NCBI GenBank assembly: GCA_015060705.1
Contig: SUXY01000026.1
Span: 2,440-41,346, forward strand
DNA from: Bacteroides sp.
Lineage (GTDB): Bacteria > Bacteroidota > Bacteroidia > Bacteroidales > Bacteroidaceae
DNA length: 38,907 nt
Direction: 5' to 3'
The position numbers and the translations under genes are program-made. Below, one piece after another: positions 6,913 to 16,352 of this stretch (the stretch's first letter is position 1; every line of letters starts with the position of its first letter). A model generated the notes under the pieces. It worked only from the letters and a program-made list of their open reading frames with translations. It made no database searches and was not told where the DNA came from.

Positions 6913-9900
6913 TTAGAATGAAAGTAAGAGGTTGAAACCATAGTTACGGGTAGCTGTAGAGCTTGTTCCGGCCATACCGCTGACGTTTCTGTTGTAAGAA
7001 GAACCAGATATATTACTGTTACCGCCTGAACCTGTATAGTCTGGGTCACCAAAGATGTTGGTCTTCGGAGTCCACATGAACAAGTTGCGTCCTACTAAGC
7101 TAACAGAAGCTCTTTGCAAGAAACCAAGTTTCTTCAAATACTTCTGAGGAACTTCGTAACCCAATGACAATTCGCGCAAACGCCATGATGCTGCGCTGAT
7201 AACTTGGTTAGCACGACCTTGCTTATATACACCATTCCAGAAGTTTACACCACCAGTATAAACTGTAATGTTAGTGTTGTCTTGATAGCTTACGTTTCCA
7301 TTGGCATCAGTTACTTCGATAACAGAGTTCGGGAATACGAAACGTTGACGTCCTGAAGTAGCTGACAAGTATGAAGAACCTGTAAACAAGGCATTGTATT
7401 CGATACCGAAGCGAGTTACGTGACCACCACGATAGTCGAATGTTGCACCCAATGAGAAGCCCTTCCATTTCATGCTAGAAGTTAAACCAAGACGTATGGT
7501 TGGGTCTGATGTACCCATAGCGGTGATATCACCAGCGGTTGGCATACCTGTGTTAGCGTTAACGATTACCTTACCCGCAGGATTACGCTTCCAGTCTGTT
7601 GCCTTTACTTGCGGGAATTTTTCACCCAAGATAGCATAACCGGCAAAGTTATCGTCCAAAATCAATTCAGTAGCATCACCAGCCAATTCAGTAACCTTTG
7701 TTTCCAAGAAAGTAGCATTGAAACCTACATTCCAACGGAAATCTTCAATCTTGATTAACGGATTCAAGCGCAAATCCAATTCAATACCCTTACCTTCCAT
7801 GGTACCGGCGTTGATATAACGAGATGTAAAACCGGTAGAAGTCGGGATACTTACAGCCACGGTTTGGTTAGTGGTCTTTTGGAAATAAGCCGCTGCTTCC
7901 AATGTGATACGGTTGCGGAAGAAACCGAATTCTGCACCTACTTCGTATTCAGTTGTAAATTCCGGTTCCAAATCCTTGGTACGGAGAGTTGTACTCAATT
8001 GGTATGCAGCCAATGTGCCGAATGGGAAGTAATCAGCAGCAGAAGCTGTATTTTCCAAGTTGTACGGGCTGAGATTTACGGTACCTACCTTAGCAGCAGA
8101 AGCACGCATCTTGAAGTGATTGAATACATCGCTCTTCAAAGCAGGGATAGCATCAGTCATTACAACAGAAGCATTGGCACTCGGATAGAAGAATGACCAA
8201 TTAGATGGGTCGAGCAGAGAAGTCCAGTCGTTACGGCCTGTCACCTGCAAGAACGCCCAATCCTTCCATGCGAAGTCGATACTACCGAATACACCAATCT
8301 TACGGGTACGGTTCTGGCTGTTTGAACCGGTCAATTCACCTACCTTATTGCTCAAATTGAACAAGTCGTCCAATGCCAATGAAGGAGCGGCTACATACTT
8401 GAATTCTGTGAAGTTGTCCTGCATAGACCAACCTACCATTGCCTTCATTTCGAAATCCTTAGTGAACTTGTGGTTAGCAAATGCCATGAAGTCCATATTG
8501 AAACGATTCTGAGTACGTGATGCAGTGTTGTATGCAGAGTTTTGGTCTGAACTTGCATAATAGATATTATCAGATGCCCAATCGCTATAATGGAATGCAT
8601 ATGTCTTACGGTCGTTGTTGTTTACACCGAGGTTCAAACCAGCACGACCAGTGAAACGTAACCAAGGAAGTACTTGCCAATCCAAGTCGATAGAACCTAC
8701 GAAACGGTCCTGACGAGTTTCGCGACGGTAAGTGTCAATAGCAAACCATGGGTTTTCATAATAGTCATTAATCCATTCGTTAGGGTTTGCACCTGTACCG
8801 TTTTCTTCACGCCAATTTTTATAGTCTGCCACATTGTAGTTGCCTGGTACATTCAGCAAATTATAGATGCCGGCATTACCATCGTTGTTTACATCGTATA
8901 CAGCATGAGTATAAGCTACCTTAGCGCTTGCACGGAAGTTCTTATAGTTACGGCTAGCATTCAAACGGACAGTCTGACGAGTGCTTTCGTCACCGCTGAT
9001 GATACCAGTTTGGTCAAGTCTTTGGTAAGACAAGTACATGCTACCACGTTCGTCGCTAGAAGAATAAGAAATGTCGTTCTGGATACCATAACCATTTTCA
9101 TAGAAGCTAGTACGACCACCATCTACATAAGCATAAGGAACTTGCAAATAATAACCATTGGCAGTACCATCGTACAACGGACTACCTGCATTAATCAACT
9201 CTCCATCGAATTCAGGGCCATATTGCTGGTTTTCATCTGAATAGTAGCTGCTTACACCAGTTACACCACAGAATGTTGGAATACCGGTTGTACCATCTGT
9301 CTGGCCTGCACCAAAACGAGTCTGGAACTTAGGCATATAAGCTGCTTCAGTCATTGTAGCAGTCAATGAGTAAGTAATGTTTGGCTTACCCTTTGCACCG
9401 GTCTTGGTAGTTACCAACAAGACACCATTGGCAGCTTCCGAACCATAAAGGGCTGCAGCTGATGCACCCTTCAATACTGAGATGTTTTCGATATCGTTCG
9501 GGTTCAATGTCTGCAAGAAGTTGATTGGAGTCTGAACACCATCCAATACCAACAAAGCAGAGTTGTCACCCTTGAAAGAACGTGCACCACGGAGGGTAAT
9601 ACGTGTTTCTTGGTCGAGGGCAGCAGAAGTAATGTTGATCTGCAAACCTGATACCTTACCACTCAAAGCGGCAGTAGCATCAGAACCTTTTGCCATGGTC
9701 AATTCTTCATTGTCTACTTTGGCAGTAGCATAACCGATGGCCTTAGCCTGGCGTTGGATACCCATCGCTGTTACCACGACTTCATCCATTACTTGTGTGT
9801 CGGCCTTCAATTGAACCTTTACGTTTCTTGCGACCTTCACTGTCTGGGTAGCCATACCCACAAACGAAACTCTCAACTGTGCAGAAGAAGGAACATCCGC

Positions 9901-10092
9901 GATCTGGAAATTACCGTCGATATCGGTGATAGCACCCTTAGTGGTACCAACGACCAATACTGAGGCTCCGATAATCGGTTCCTGATCTTCTGCCGAGACT
10001 ACATTACCTTTAACGGTAATAGTGCTTTGTGCAAATGTAGCACAAACACCGACAATAAGCATTGTTACAAATGCTAGGAACTTTCTTTTCAT
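6913..10092 (-). CDS. SusC/RagA-like TonB-dependent outer-membrane transporter
   Basis: Energised outer-membrane importer pairing with the SusD-like protein. In 1059 aa: signal peptide about 1-21 (cut near TFAQ), a carboxypeptidase-regulatory-like (CarboxypepD_reg) domain about 24-100 with IIGASVLVVGTTKGAITDIDGNF, a TonB box in the VMDEVVVTAMGI segment (101-112), a plug about 115-235 ending in ISVLKGASAAALYGSEAANGV, and a 22-strand barrel ending NYGFNLLLSF with terminal Phe. It lacks the N-terminal STN domain, so signalling through an anti-sigma factor is not expected. It follows the M28 gene by 42 bp. Large frames on the opposite strand here are shadows. Confidence 0.97.
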   Translation of the reverse strand: MKRKFLAFVTMLIVGVCATFAQSTITVKGNVVSAEDQEPIIGASVLVVGTTKGAITDIDGNFQIADVPSSAQLRVSFVGMATQTVKVARNVKVQLKADTQVMDEVVVTAMGIQRQAKAIGYATAKVDNEELTMAKGSDATAALSGKVSGLQINITSAALDQETRITLRGARSFKGDNSALLVLDGVQTPINFLQTLNPNDIENISVLKGASAAALYGSEAANGVLLVTTKTGAKGKPNITYSLTATMTEAAYMPKFQTRFGAGQTDGTTGIPTFCGVTGVSSYYSDENQQYGPEFDGELINAGSPLYDGTANGYYLQVPYAYVDGGRTSFYENGYGIQNDISYSSSDERGSMYLSYQRLDQTGIISGDESTRQTVRLNASRNYKNFRASAKVAYTHAVYDVNNDGNAGIYNLLNVPGNYNVADYKNWREENGTGANPNEWINDYYENPWFAIDTYRRETRQDRFVGSIDLDWQVLPWLRFTGRAGLNLGVNNNDRKTYAFHYSDWASDNIYYASSDQNSAYNTASRTQNRFNMDFMAFANHKFTKDFEMKAMVGWSMQDNFTEFKYVAAPSLALDDLFNLSNKVGELTGSNSQNRTRKIGVFGSIDFAWKDWAFLQVTGRNDWTSLLDPSNWSFFYPSANASVVMTDAIPALKSDVFNHFKMRASAAKVGTVNLSPYNLENTASAADYFPFGTLAAYQLSTTLRTKDLEPEFTTEYEVGAEFGFFRNRITLEAAAYFQKTTNQTVAVSIPTSTGFTSRYINAGTMEGKGIELDLRLNPLIKIEDFRWNVGFNATFLETKVTELAGDATELILDDNFAGYAILGEKFPQVKATDWKRNPAGKVIVNANTGMPTAGDITAMGTSDPTIRLGLTSSMKWKGFSLGATFDYRGGHVTRFGIEYNALFTGSSYLSATSGRQRFVFPNSVIEVTDANGNVSYQDNTNITVYTGGVNFWNGVYKQGRANQVISAASWRLRELSLGYEVPQKYLKKLGFLQRASVSLVGRNLFMWTPKTNIFGDPDYTGSGGNSNISGSSYNRNVSGMAGTSSTATRNYGFNLLLSF

Positions 10093-10134
10093 AAGAATCC
10101 TCTCTTAAATTAATAAAAAATATATAGTTCTCTC

Positions 10135-11682
10135 TTATCTTCTTACGGTAGGAGCAGGGATATTATCAGGATATCCCGGACGAACAGGAATATGTGCATC
10201 GTCCATGGCTGCATTCAAGGCAATCCATGCGGCAATAACAGCGTCGACTTTCAAATCTTCCAAGGAAAGACGTTCGTAGGTATCCATTACGGTGTGGTAA
10301 GTTCGATTGTATTCCAAATCGTCTTGAATGAATTGGAAAGCAGGCAAACCTAGGCGATTGAATGTTACATGGTCAGTTGAACCAGTCTTTCTAGGTGACA
10401 GAGTCTTGAATCCCAATGATTCCAATGGTTTTTTCCAAGCTTCAAAGAAAGGTATAGCTTGGTCGTTTTCTTCCAAATAGATACCACGGAAACGTCCGGA
10501 GCCATTATCCATATTCAAATAAAGTGCGAATTTGTCATAACCTGACAATGCTTTACGCTTCTTTGCATCGTACAAGTATTGCTCTGCATAACCTCTGGAA
10601 CCATACAGCCCTTGTTCTTCACCACCCCAAAGGGCAATGCGGATGGTACGTTTCGGTTGAATACCCAATGCCTTGATGATACGCATAGCTTCCATCATGA
10701 CGATGCAGCCAGATGCATTGTCTGCACCACCTGTACCACCATGCCAAGAGTCAAGGTGTCCACCGATAAGGATGATTTCATTTTTCAATTTTGGATCTGT
10801 GCCTGGAATTTCTGCCACAACATTGTTGATGCGTTGATTGTCTGTAAAGACGTTTTTGATGTTGAGTTCCATTTGAACCTTTTCACCCTTGGCAATCATG
10901 CGTGCCATACGGCCATGGTCTTCGATAGGAAGAACAATCTCTGGAGTAGGTTCCGGTTCACCCACCTTATATTGTACACCGCGTGAACTAGGCACATTGA
11001 AAGTTCCACCACCGCTAACGATAGCCAAAACTTTTTCTTCTTTCAAGAAAGCGCTGATAGCTTGTTGCAATTCGCGGACAGCTTGCCAATTGCCCATTGA
11101 ACGGTAACGTCTTGTAGTAGGACGTGGGTCGAGTGCCAATTCTTCCAGTTCTTCTTCAGTGAGGCGTGTAGCCAATGGAGTGAACTTCATTTCGTAAGTC
11201 TGAGTAGCCGGCATCAATGCAATCTTACCGTTTAACTGACCTTTGTACTTGTCTAAATCGGCTTTGGTTTGTACATCCAGCAATACACATTCACCGCTTA
11301 CTAGACCGTCGGTACTACCCGACCATGCTTTCGGATTGGCAGCAAAGCTACAATAATAAGGAGCAGTCATTGCAACATAATTCATTTGGTTGTCCCAACC
11401 ACCTTTGGGAAAATCATAAGCAAATTCCACTCTAGGATTGGACAAACCAAGTTCACCCAGCTTGGCAATGACCATTTTTTCTGCTCTCAATTTCAATTGT
11501 GAGGCGGCGAGGCGTGGACCGAGGTCGTCTGTCATGAATTGGGAGAGCTCTTCAATCTTAGAATTCGCAAATCCTTCGTTCTTTACTTTATAAGCAAGTT
11601 CGTTGGATAAGCATGTCTGAGCAATACTTTCTGTATGGATATATAAACATACAAAAAGCAGCAATAAAGCAACCTTTTTCAT
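10135..11682 (-). CDS. M28-family zinc metallopeptidase with PA domain
   Basis: Predicted secreted aminopeptidase or glutamate-carboxypeptidase-like enzyme. Signal peptide about 1-21 (SIAQ). A protease-associated insert lies around 125-265. The M28 core has the di-zinc ligands His309 (GGHLDSW), Asp321 (GGADNASG), Glu355/Glu356 (WGGEEQGLYGSRGY), Asp392 and His463 (YHTVMDT). The 515-aa length is normal for this type. It is the first gene of a four-gene run with SusC, SusD and a DUF1735-type lipoprotein, so it probably trims peptides before or after SusCD uptake. Its leader is about 130 nt and carries an inverted repeat (11716-11740), a possible control point. Substrate preference is not readable from sequence. 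Confidence 0.92.
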   Translation of the reverse strand: MKKVALLLLFVCLYIHTESIAQTCLSNELAYKVKNEGFANSKIEELSQFMTDDLGPRLAASQLKLRAEKMVIAKLGELGLSNPRVEFAYDFPKGGWDNQMNYVAMTAPYYCSFAANPKAWSGSTDGLVSGECVLLDVQTKADLDKYKGQLNGKIALMPATQTYEMKFTPLATRLTEEELEELALDPRPTTRRYRSMGNWQAVRELQQAISAFLKEEKVLAIVSGGGTFNVPSSRGVQYKVGEPEPTPEIVLPIEDHGRMARMIAKGEKVQMELNIKNVFTDNQRINNVVAEIPGTDPKLKNEIILIGGHLDSWHGGTGGADNASGCIVMMEAMRIIKALGIQPKRTIRIALWGGEEQGLYGSRGYAEQYLYDAKKRKALSGYDKFALYLNMDNGSGRFRGIYLEENDQAIPFFEAWKKPLESLGFKTLSPRKTGSTDHVTFNRLGLPAFQFIQDDLEYNRTYHTVMDTYERLSLEDLKVDAVIAAWIALNAAMDDAHIPVRPGYPDNIPAPTVRR

Positions 11683-11907
11683 CTTCTCTCTTAATAAAAA
11701 TAATACCTAAATATCGTATAAGTCCTTATAGGACTTGTATTAATTCATACCTTATTTTATCACTCCTTTGACCTCGTTTTTTCTGAATTCTTTATAGAAG
11801 GAGGATTCTAATGGGGCGCAAAATTAGATATTTTTATGAAAACTCATAATTTTTTTGATAAAAATGTTGAAAAAAGCAGAGAAATATATATCAAATCGTT
11901 TGAATAT
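11683..11907 (-). promoter_or_regulatory. Upstream region of the M28-SusCD operon
   Basis: A non-coding 225 bp, AT-rich stretch. On the minus strand TAATTTTG (11826-11819) is a -7 match with a weak TATG near the -33 position, giving a leader of about 130 nt. Within the leader, GTATAAGTCC (11716-11725) and GGACTTGTAT (11731-11740) form an 8-of-10 inverted repeat around TTATA. It could be an operator or a leader hairpin. No regulator gene adjoins. Confidence 0.4.
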
Positions 11908-13182
11908 TCATGATTTTTTCTTCTGCTTTAGGTATTCGTATCCAATTCGGCAATATAAACATTTCTTTTTGTCACAATATTCTTTTTTCAGTTGGATGAG
12001 TGCTTGGCTATCACCGGCATGGCTGACTTTCAGCCCACATTGGCTCCACATTCGGATGATGTGGTTGTTCTCAGGTTTTAATTCTTCGAGGAAGGAAGTG
12101 GCTCGTAGACAAAGTTGTTCTTTACCTTTATGGATACCAAATGCATATAAACAAGGTATAATGGTGTTGATGATTAATAAATCAATGGATGAATCACTGA
12201 GTGTTTTGGGATGAGAGGTCGTGTTCCCTCCAAAAACATAGTGGTTGACCCAATATTCGGAGGTTCCGCCTCGTAATAGCTTACGTATTCCGTTTAAGGT
12301 TGTCTGTTCTAATAACTGAGAGAGTAATCCATAACTTCGATGATAAAGGGATGCTAATTGAGCAATACGGATGTGTGGAAAGTTGCTGGGACGCAATCGG
12401 AGGAATCTCCAACGGGTTACATCCATTGGAGAAAGTTCAAACTTATGTGCCAGGTATTCGTATTCTCGTTTCAACTTCAAATAATATTCATCACCATCTC
12501 TATCGGAAAGGATCCCGGCTTGTCCGAAGAAAAAGGCTTCTACTTGGAAAAGATTGTCGCGATGTTTGTCTACATAGCGGAGGTTGATATGCTTCGCCCA
12601 TGTTTCAAAAGCATCGCCATTCAGACCGAAACCGAAATTTCTGGCCAAAGTCATGAAAAAAGCATCTTCCCAATGACCATTATAAAACCGTAATCTTTCG
12701 ATAAATTGGGCATTTTTCTGCCCAAACCGTTCCATTTGTAGGGCAGACATCCATGAATGTATCATAAAAGAAGAAAGGGTAGGTATGATGCGGTAACAAG
12801 GAGGGTAACTATCCGTTAGGGACAATTCTTCGAAATTGTCCCGGATGTGTCGGGGACATTCCAGCATGAATTGAGGGATAGCTTCTCCGGTACTTCTATA
12901 GACCTCGGAATCGATGTTCGAGGCTACGTGAAGGATAACATTATCATAAGCAGCATCTTGGTGATGACCATGTTTAGTCCAATCCGATGAAGATTGGTGG
13001 ATTTCAATGTTTCCTACCCAAAGTACCCCGTCTAACTTTATTTTCGCATTGAAAAAATCGGGTCCGGCATTTCGGTTGGCCAATCCCGTATCTATAATTT
13101 CCAGTTGTTGTCCCGTTGTCGTTGTCAGTTCTTTCAGCGGGAAAATCTTGTGTTTCCACACGTAATGTAGCAGTTGTTCCAT
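11908..13182 (-). CDS. DUF2851 family protein
   Basis: A conserved Bacteroidota protein of unknown function, 424 aa, with no signal peptide or membrane segment, so probably cytoplasmic. The family signature is near the N-terminus: NAGPDFFNAKIKLDG, then GNIEIHQSSSDWTKHGH and YDNVILHV. The D...E-x-H layout on predicted beta strands faintly recalls PD-(D/E)xK nucleases, but I cannot confirm that. The C-terminus has a conserved-looking cysteine cluster, C403-x4-C408-x2-C411 with C382 upstream, which could bind zinc or an iron-sulfur cluster. It is single, divergent from dapB with 82 bp between. A -7 box TATTTTTG (13213-13206, minus) lies 24 bp before its start. Confidence 0.85.
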   Translation of the reverse strand: MEQLLHYVWKHKIFPLKELTTTTGQQLEIIDTGLANRNAGPDFFNAKIKLDGVLWVGNIEIHQSSSDWTKHGHHQDAAYDNVILHVASNIDSEVYRSTGEAIPQFMLECPRHIRDNFEELSLTDSYPPCYRIIPTLSSFMIHSWMSALQMERFGQKNAQFIERLRFYNGHWEDAFFMTLARNFGFGLNGDAFETWAKHINLRYVDKHRDNLFQVEAFFFGQAGILSDRDGDEYYLKLKREYEYLAHKFELSPMDVTRWRFLRLRPSNFPHIRIAQLASLYHRSYGLLSQLLEQTTLNGIRKLLRGGTSEYWVNHYVFGGNTTSHPKTLSDSSIDLLIINTIIPCLYAFGIHKGKEQLCLRATSFLEELKPENNHIIRMWSQCGLKVSHAGDSQALIQLKKEYCDKKKCLYCRIGYEYLKQKKKS

Positions 13183-13205
13183 ATTAAAAAGGTGTAAATC
13201 TCAGA

Positions 13206-13242
13206 CAAAAATAAAGGTTTACATTGAAAAATGCTATCTTTG
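13206..13242. promoter_or_regulatory. Divergent -7 boxes between the DUF2851 gene and dapB
   Basis: The minus strand reads TATTTTTG (13213-13206) toward the DUF2851 gene and the plus strand reads TATCTTTG (13235-13242) toward dapB. Both fit TAnnTTTG; neither has a clear TTTG at -33. The dapB leader would be about 15 nt. Confidence 0.5.
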
Positions 13243-13264
13243 TGCCAAAAATATGAATTGAGCA

Positions 13265-14020
13265 ATGAAAATAGCATTAATTGGATATGGAAAGATGGGT
13301 AAGGAGATCGAAAAGATAGCTGTTGCCCGTGGACATGAAATTGTTAGTATTATCGATATTGATAACCAGCATGACTTTGAAAGTGAAGCATTCAAGAGCG
13401 CTGATGTAGCGATTGAATTTACCAATCCGATGGTGGCTTATCAGAACTATATGAAGACTTTTGCAGCAGGTGTAAAGTTGGTATCTGGTAGTACCGGTTG
13501 GTTGGAAGAACATGGAGAAGAAGTAAAGCAACTTTGTACGGAAGGGGGTAAGACTTTATTTTGGTCTTCCAATTTCAGTTTGGGAGTAGCTATCTTCTCG
13601 GCTGTCAATAAATATTTGGCAAATATCATGAATAACTTTCCTGGTTATGATGTTTCGATGGTGGAAACACATCACATTCATAAATTGGATGCTCCAAGTG
13701 GTACAGCTATTACATTGGCTGAAGGTATTCTTGAAAATTTGGAGCGTAAGAATAAATGGGTGATGGGTACATTGACAGCTCCAGATGGTTCAGTCAGTGG
13801 TACGACCGATTGTGCAGCCAATGAATTGTCGGTTAGTTCTATACGTGAAGGTGAAGTACCGGGTATCCATGCCATTCGTTATGATTCGGAAGCGGATAGC
13901 ATTACCATTACACACGATGCCAAGAATCGAAAAGGATTTGCTTTAGGAGCAGTATTGGCTGCCGAATATACAGCAAATCATGAAGGTTTTTTGGGTATGA
14001 ATGATTTATTTCAATTTTAA
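13265..14020 (+). CDS. dapB: 4-hydroxy-tetrahydrodipicolinate reductase DapB
   Basis: NAD(P)H-dependent reduction step of the diaminopimelate/lysine pathway, cytoplasmic. The 251-aa protein has an N-terminal Rossmann fold with IGYGKMG (6-12) and the C-terminal catalytic signature E-THHIHK-LDAPSGTA, where His136 and Lys140 match the E. coli H159/K163 pair. It is shorter than E. coli DapB (273 aa), as usual in Bacteroidota. It heads an operon with two lepB-type genes and a wbqC-like gene; the next ATG follows the stop codon with no gap. Supply of cell-wall precursor next to protein-export processing is a conserved housekeeping arrangement as far as I recall. Confidence 0.96.
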   Translation: MKIALIGYGKMGKEIEKIAVARGHEIVSIIDIDNQHDFESEAFKSADVAIEFTNPMVAYQNYMKTFAAGVKLVSGSTGWLEEHGEEVKQLCTEGGKTLFWSSNFSLGVAIFSAVNKYLANIMNNFPGYDVSMVETHHIHKLDAPSGTAITLAEGILENLERKNKWVMGTLTAPDGSVSGTTDCAANELSVSSIREGEVPGIHAIRYDSEADSITITHDAKNRKGFALGAVLAAEYTANHEGFLGMNDLFQF

Positions 14021-15451
14021 ATGATGAAGATACAAGCGACACGTATTCAATGGATAAAGTTTGCCGTAGTGTTGGTGCTATGGCTCATTTTCTTGCTATG
14101 GTTGAAAAGTTGGTTGGGATTGGTAGTGGTTCCATTTATTTTTGATGCCTATATCACCAAGAAGATACCTTGGACATGGTGGAAGAATTCGAAGAATGAA
14201 ACCGTTCGAAGTGTAATGAGCTGGGTGGATGCCATTGTCTTTGCTTTGGTAGCGGTTTATTTTGTGAATCTGTATTTCTTCCAGAATTATGTGATTCCTT
14301 CCTCTTCGTTGGAAAAGTCGTTGTTGGTAGGCGATTATTTGTTTGTAAGCAAGGCTAGCTATGGTCCTCGCGTTCCGCAAACTCCACTCCACATGCCGTT
14401 GACGCAACATACTTTGCCGGTTTTGAATACCAAGTCGTATTTGGAATGGCCCCAATGGGACTACAAGCGTGTAAAAGGTTTTGGCGAAGTACAACTTAAT
14501 GATATTGTGGTCTTCAACTTCCCAGCTGGTGATACCGTAGCAGTCAATGTACCGGCAGAGGATATTTATCGGTTGAGTTATCAGGCTGGGAAGGAATTGA
14601 CTAAGCCTGTAGATATGACAACCATGAATGCCGAACAGCAGCGTATGGTGTATGACCATTATTATAAGGTAGGTCGTCAATACATCAACGAAAACAAGCA
14701 GATGTTTGGTGAAGTAATCAGTCGTCCGGTAGACCGTCGTGAAAATTATGTGAAGCGTTGTGTGGGCTTGCCTGGACAAACGTTGGAAATCAAGGACCGA
14801 ATCGTTTATTTGGATGGAGTAGCCAATAAGGAACCGGACAATGTGGAATACCGTTATTTGGTGAAGGTTCACAAACCGATTTCAGATGATTTGGCACATG
14901 AATTGGGAATTAGTCAAGAGGACTTGGCTTATTACTTTGTTGATGCCAAGACCTATAATATGCCACTTACTCCTAAAACTAAGGAGGCATTATTGGGTCG
15001 GAAGGATATTGTTGTATCCATTGAAGATGTGCCGGGAGATGATGCTGGTGGTCTTTATCCGGTGAATAAGCAAACGGGATGGACAACAGACAACTATGGT
15101 CCTGTTTGGATTCCAAAGAAAGGAGAAACCATTGATTTAACTTTGGATAATTTGCCTATTTATGAACGATGCATTCATGCATACGAAGGCAATGATTTGC
15201 AAGTGAAAGAAGGTAAGATTTACATCAATGGACAAGAAACGGACAGCTATACATTCCAAATGGATTACTATTGGATGATGGGAGATAATCGTCATAATTC
15301 TGCAGACTCCCGTTTTTGGGGATTTGTACCGGAAGACCACATTGTAGGTAAACCAATTTTCATTTGGCTGTCTTTGGATCCGGATAGAGGTTGGTTGGAT
15401 GGAAAGATTCGTTGGAATCGCCTATTCACTTGCGTAGACAATATTAAGTAA
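14021..15451 (+). CDS. lepB: Signal peptidase I (active), LepB
   Basis: Membrane serine protease that removes signal peptides from exported proteins. The 476-aa protein has N-terminal membrane segments about 12-42 and 70-88, then box B IPSSSLEKS with the catalytic Ser96, box D YVKRCVGLPG with Lys245, and box E GDNRHNSADSR near the C-terminus. It is much longer than E. coli LepB (324 aa) because of inserts between boxes B and D (about 115-240) and between D and E, common in Bacteroidota. The start is ATGATG directly after the dapB stop; either ATG is possible. It is the likely general housekeeping SPase I of the three lepB-type genes here. Confidence 0.95.
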   Translation: MMKIQATRIQWIKFAVVLVLWLIFLLWLKSWLGLVVVPFIFDAYITKKIPWTWWKNSKNETVRSVMSWVDAIVFALVAVYFVNLYFFQNYVIPSSSLEKSLLVGDYLFVSKASYGPRVPQTPLHMPLTQHTLPVLNTKSYLEWPQWDYKRVKGFGEVQLNDIVVFNFPAGDTVAVNVPAEDIYRLSYQAGKELTKPVDMTTMNAEQQRMVYDHYYKVGRQYINENKQMFGEVISRPVDRRENYVKRCVGLPGQTLEIKDRIVYLDGVANKEPDNVEYRYLVKVHKPISDDLAHELGISQEDLAYYFVDAKTYNMPLTPKTKEALLGRKDIVVSIEDVPGDDAGGLYPVNKQTGWTTDNYGPVWIPKKGETIDLTLDNLPIYERCIHAYEGNDLQVKEGKIYINGQETDSYTFQMDYYWMMGDNRHNSADSRFWGFVPEDHIVGKPIFIWLSLDPDRGWLDGKIRWNRLFTCVDNIK

Positions 15452-15455
15452 AGGA

Positions 15456-16352
15456 ATGAAAATTCGAATTCCCATTTGGATAAAAGTTTTGATGACAGCA
15501 TTACTTCTTGTATTGCTGGTCAAAACTTTTGCCTTTACTTCTTGTTCTATTCCTTCAACGGGTATGGAAAACTCCTTGTATCAAGGCGAGAAGGTATTGG
15601 TAAACAAATGGAGTTACGGATTACGTCTTCCTTTTACATCTTTCCATTTCTTGGCGAGCAAGGCAAAGAGAGGGGATATTGTTCTTTTTAACAATCCGGT
15701 TCCTTCTGAACAAGAAACTCCGGTTTTTACTCGTGGGCTTTTTATTAGCCGATGTGTAGGTACACCGGGCGATACCTTGATGCTGAATAAAGAATTGATG
15801 GTTACCGGTCAGAAAGTGCTAAGTCCTGATAGCAAGCAGCTTTATACTTATCCATATCAGGTGGAGGATACTTTACAATGTGCTATGCATGAGTTAGGGA
15901 TCGAAGAAAATCTGTTGGTAGGTTATTCGGAAGGGCGATATGTGCGTAGTTTCAGTCATTATGAATTTTATTTACTGAAGCAAAAACTAGGTGCATCCTT
16001 CGAACTACATTCGGTACTTAATAATGACACGACTGAGAGCCATCCATTCGTGATTCCTGCCAAGGGAAAAGCGGTTAAAGTATATCCGTGGAATATGACT
16101 TTGCTTTGTAATACCATTTTGCGTCATGAAGGTCGTCAGTCGGCCGTGAAGAACGACACTTTATGGGTAGATGGAAAGCCCGTCAGTTCTTATACATTCA
16201 AGAAGGATTATTACTGGATGGCTTCCAATAATCCGGTAAACTTGGCCGATTCCCGTTTGTTCGGATTGGTTCCGCACGATCATTTGATAGGACGGGCATC
16301 CTATATCTGGTATTCTTCCCGAAAAGAACGAATCTTTCAATCCGTACAATGA
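15456..16352 (+). CDS. Catalytically dead LepB-like paralogue
   Basis: A 298-aa membrane protein plainly homologous to signal peptidase I: one N-terminal membrane helix (about 8-28), then box B as IPSTGM, box D as FISRCVGTPGD, and a C-terminal box E as ASNNPVNLADSRLFG. The catalytic serine position is Gly36 (PSTG where LepB has PSxS), and the catalytic lysine is Ser98 (FISRC in place of YVKRC). Box E has also lost its GDNR sequence. Hydrolysis by the Ser/Lys mechanism therefore looks impossible unless Ser34 substitutes. The frame is intact and sits 4 bases after lepB, overlapping the next gene by ATGA, so it is not decaying. A structural partner or regulator of LepB is a reasonable guess. Confidence 0.85.
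   Translation: MKIRIPIWIKVLMTALLLVLLVKTFAFTSCSIPSTGMENSLYQGEKVLVNKWSYGLRLPFTSFHFLASKAKRGDIVLFNNPVPSEQETPVFTRGLFISRCVGTPGDTLMLNKELMVTGQKVLSPDSKQLYTYPYQVEDTLQCAMHELGIEENLLVGYSEGRYVRSFSHYEFYLLKQKLGASFELHSVLNNDTTESHPFVIPAKGKAVKVYPWNMTLLCNTILRHEGRQSAVKNDTLWVDGKPVSSYTFKKDYYWMASNNPVNLADSRLFGLVPHDHLIGRASYIWYSSRKERIFQSVQ

Noticed and set aside
8674-9240. 188-codon open frame on the strand opposite susC
   Set aside because: Lies wholly inside the SusC coding sequence, has a composition typical of a reverse-frame shadow, and has no promoter or family motif.
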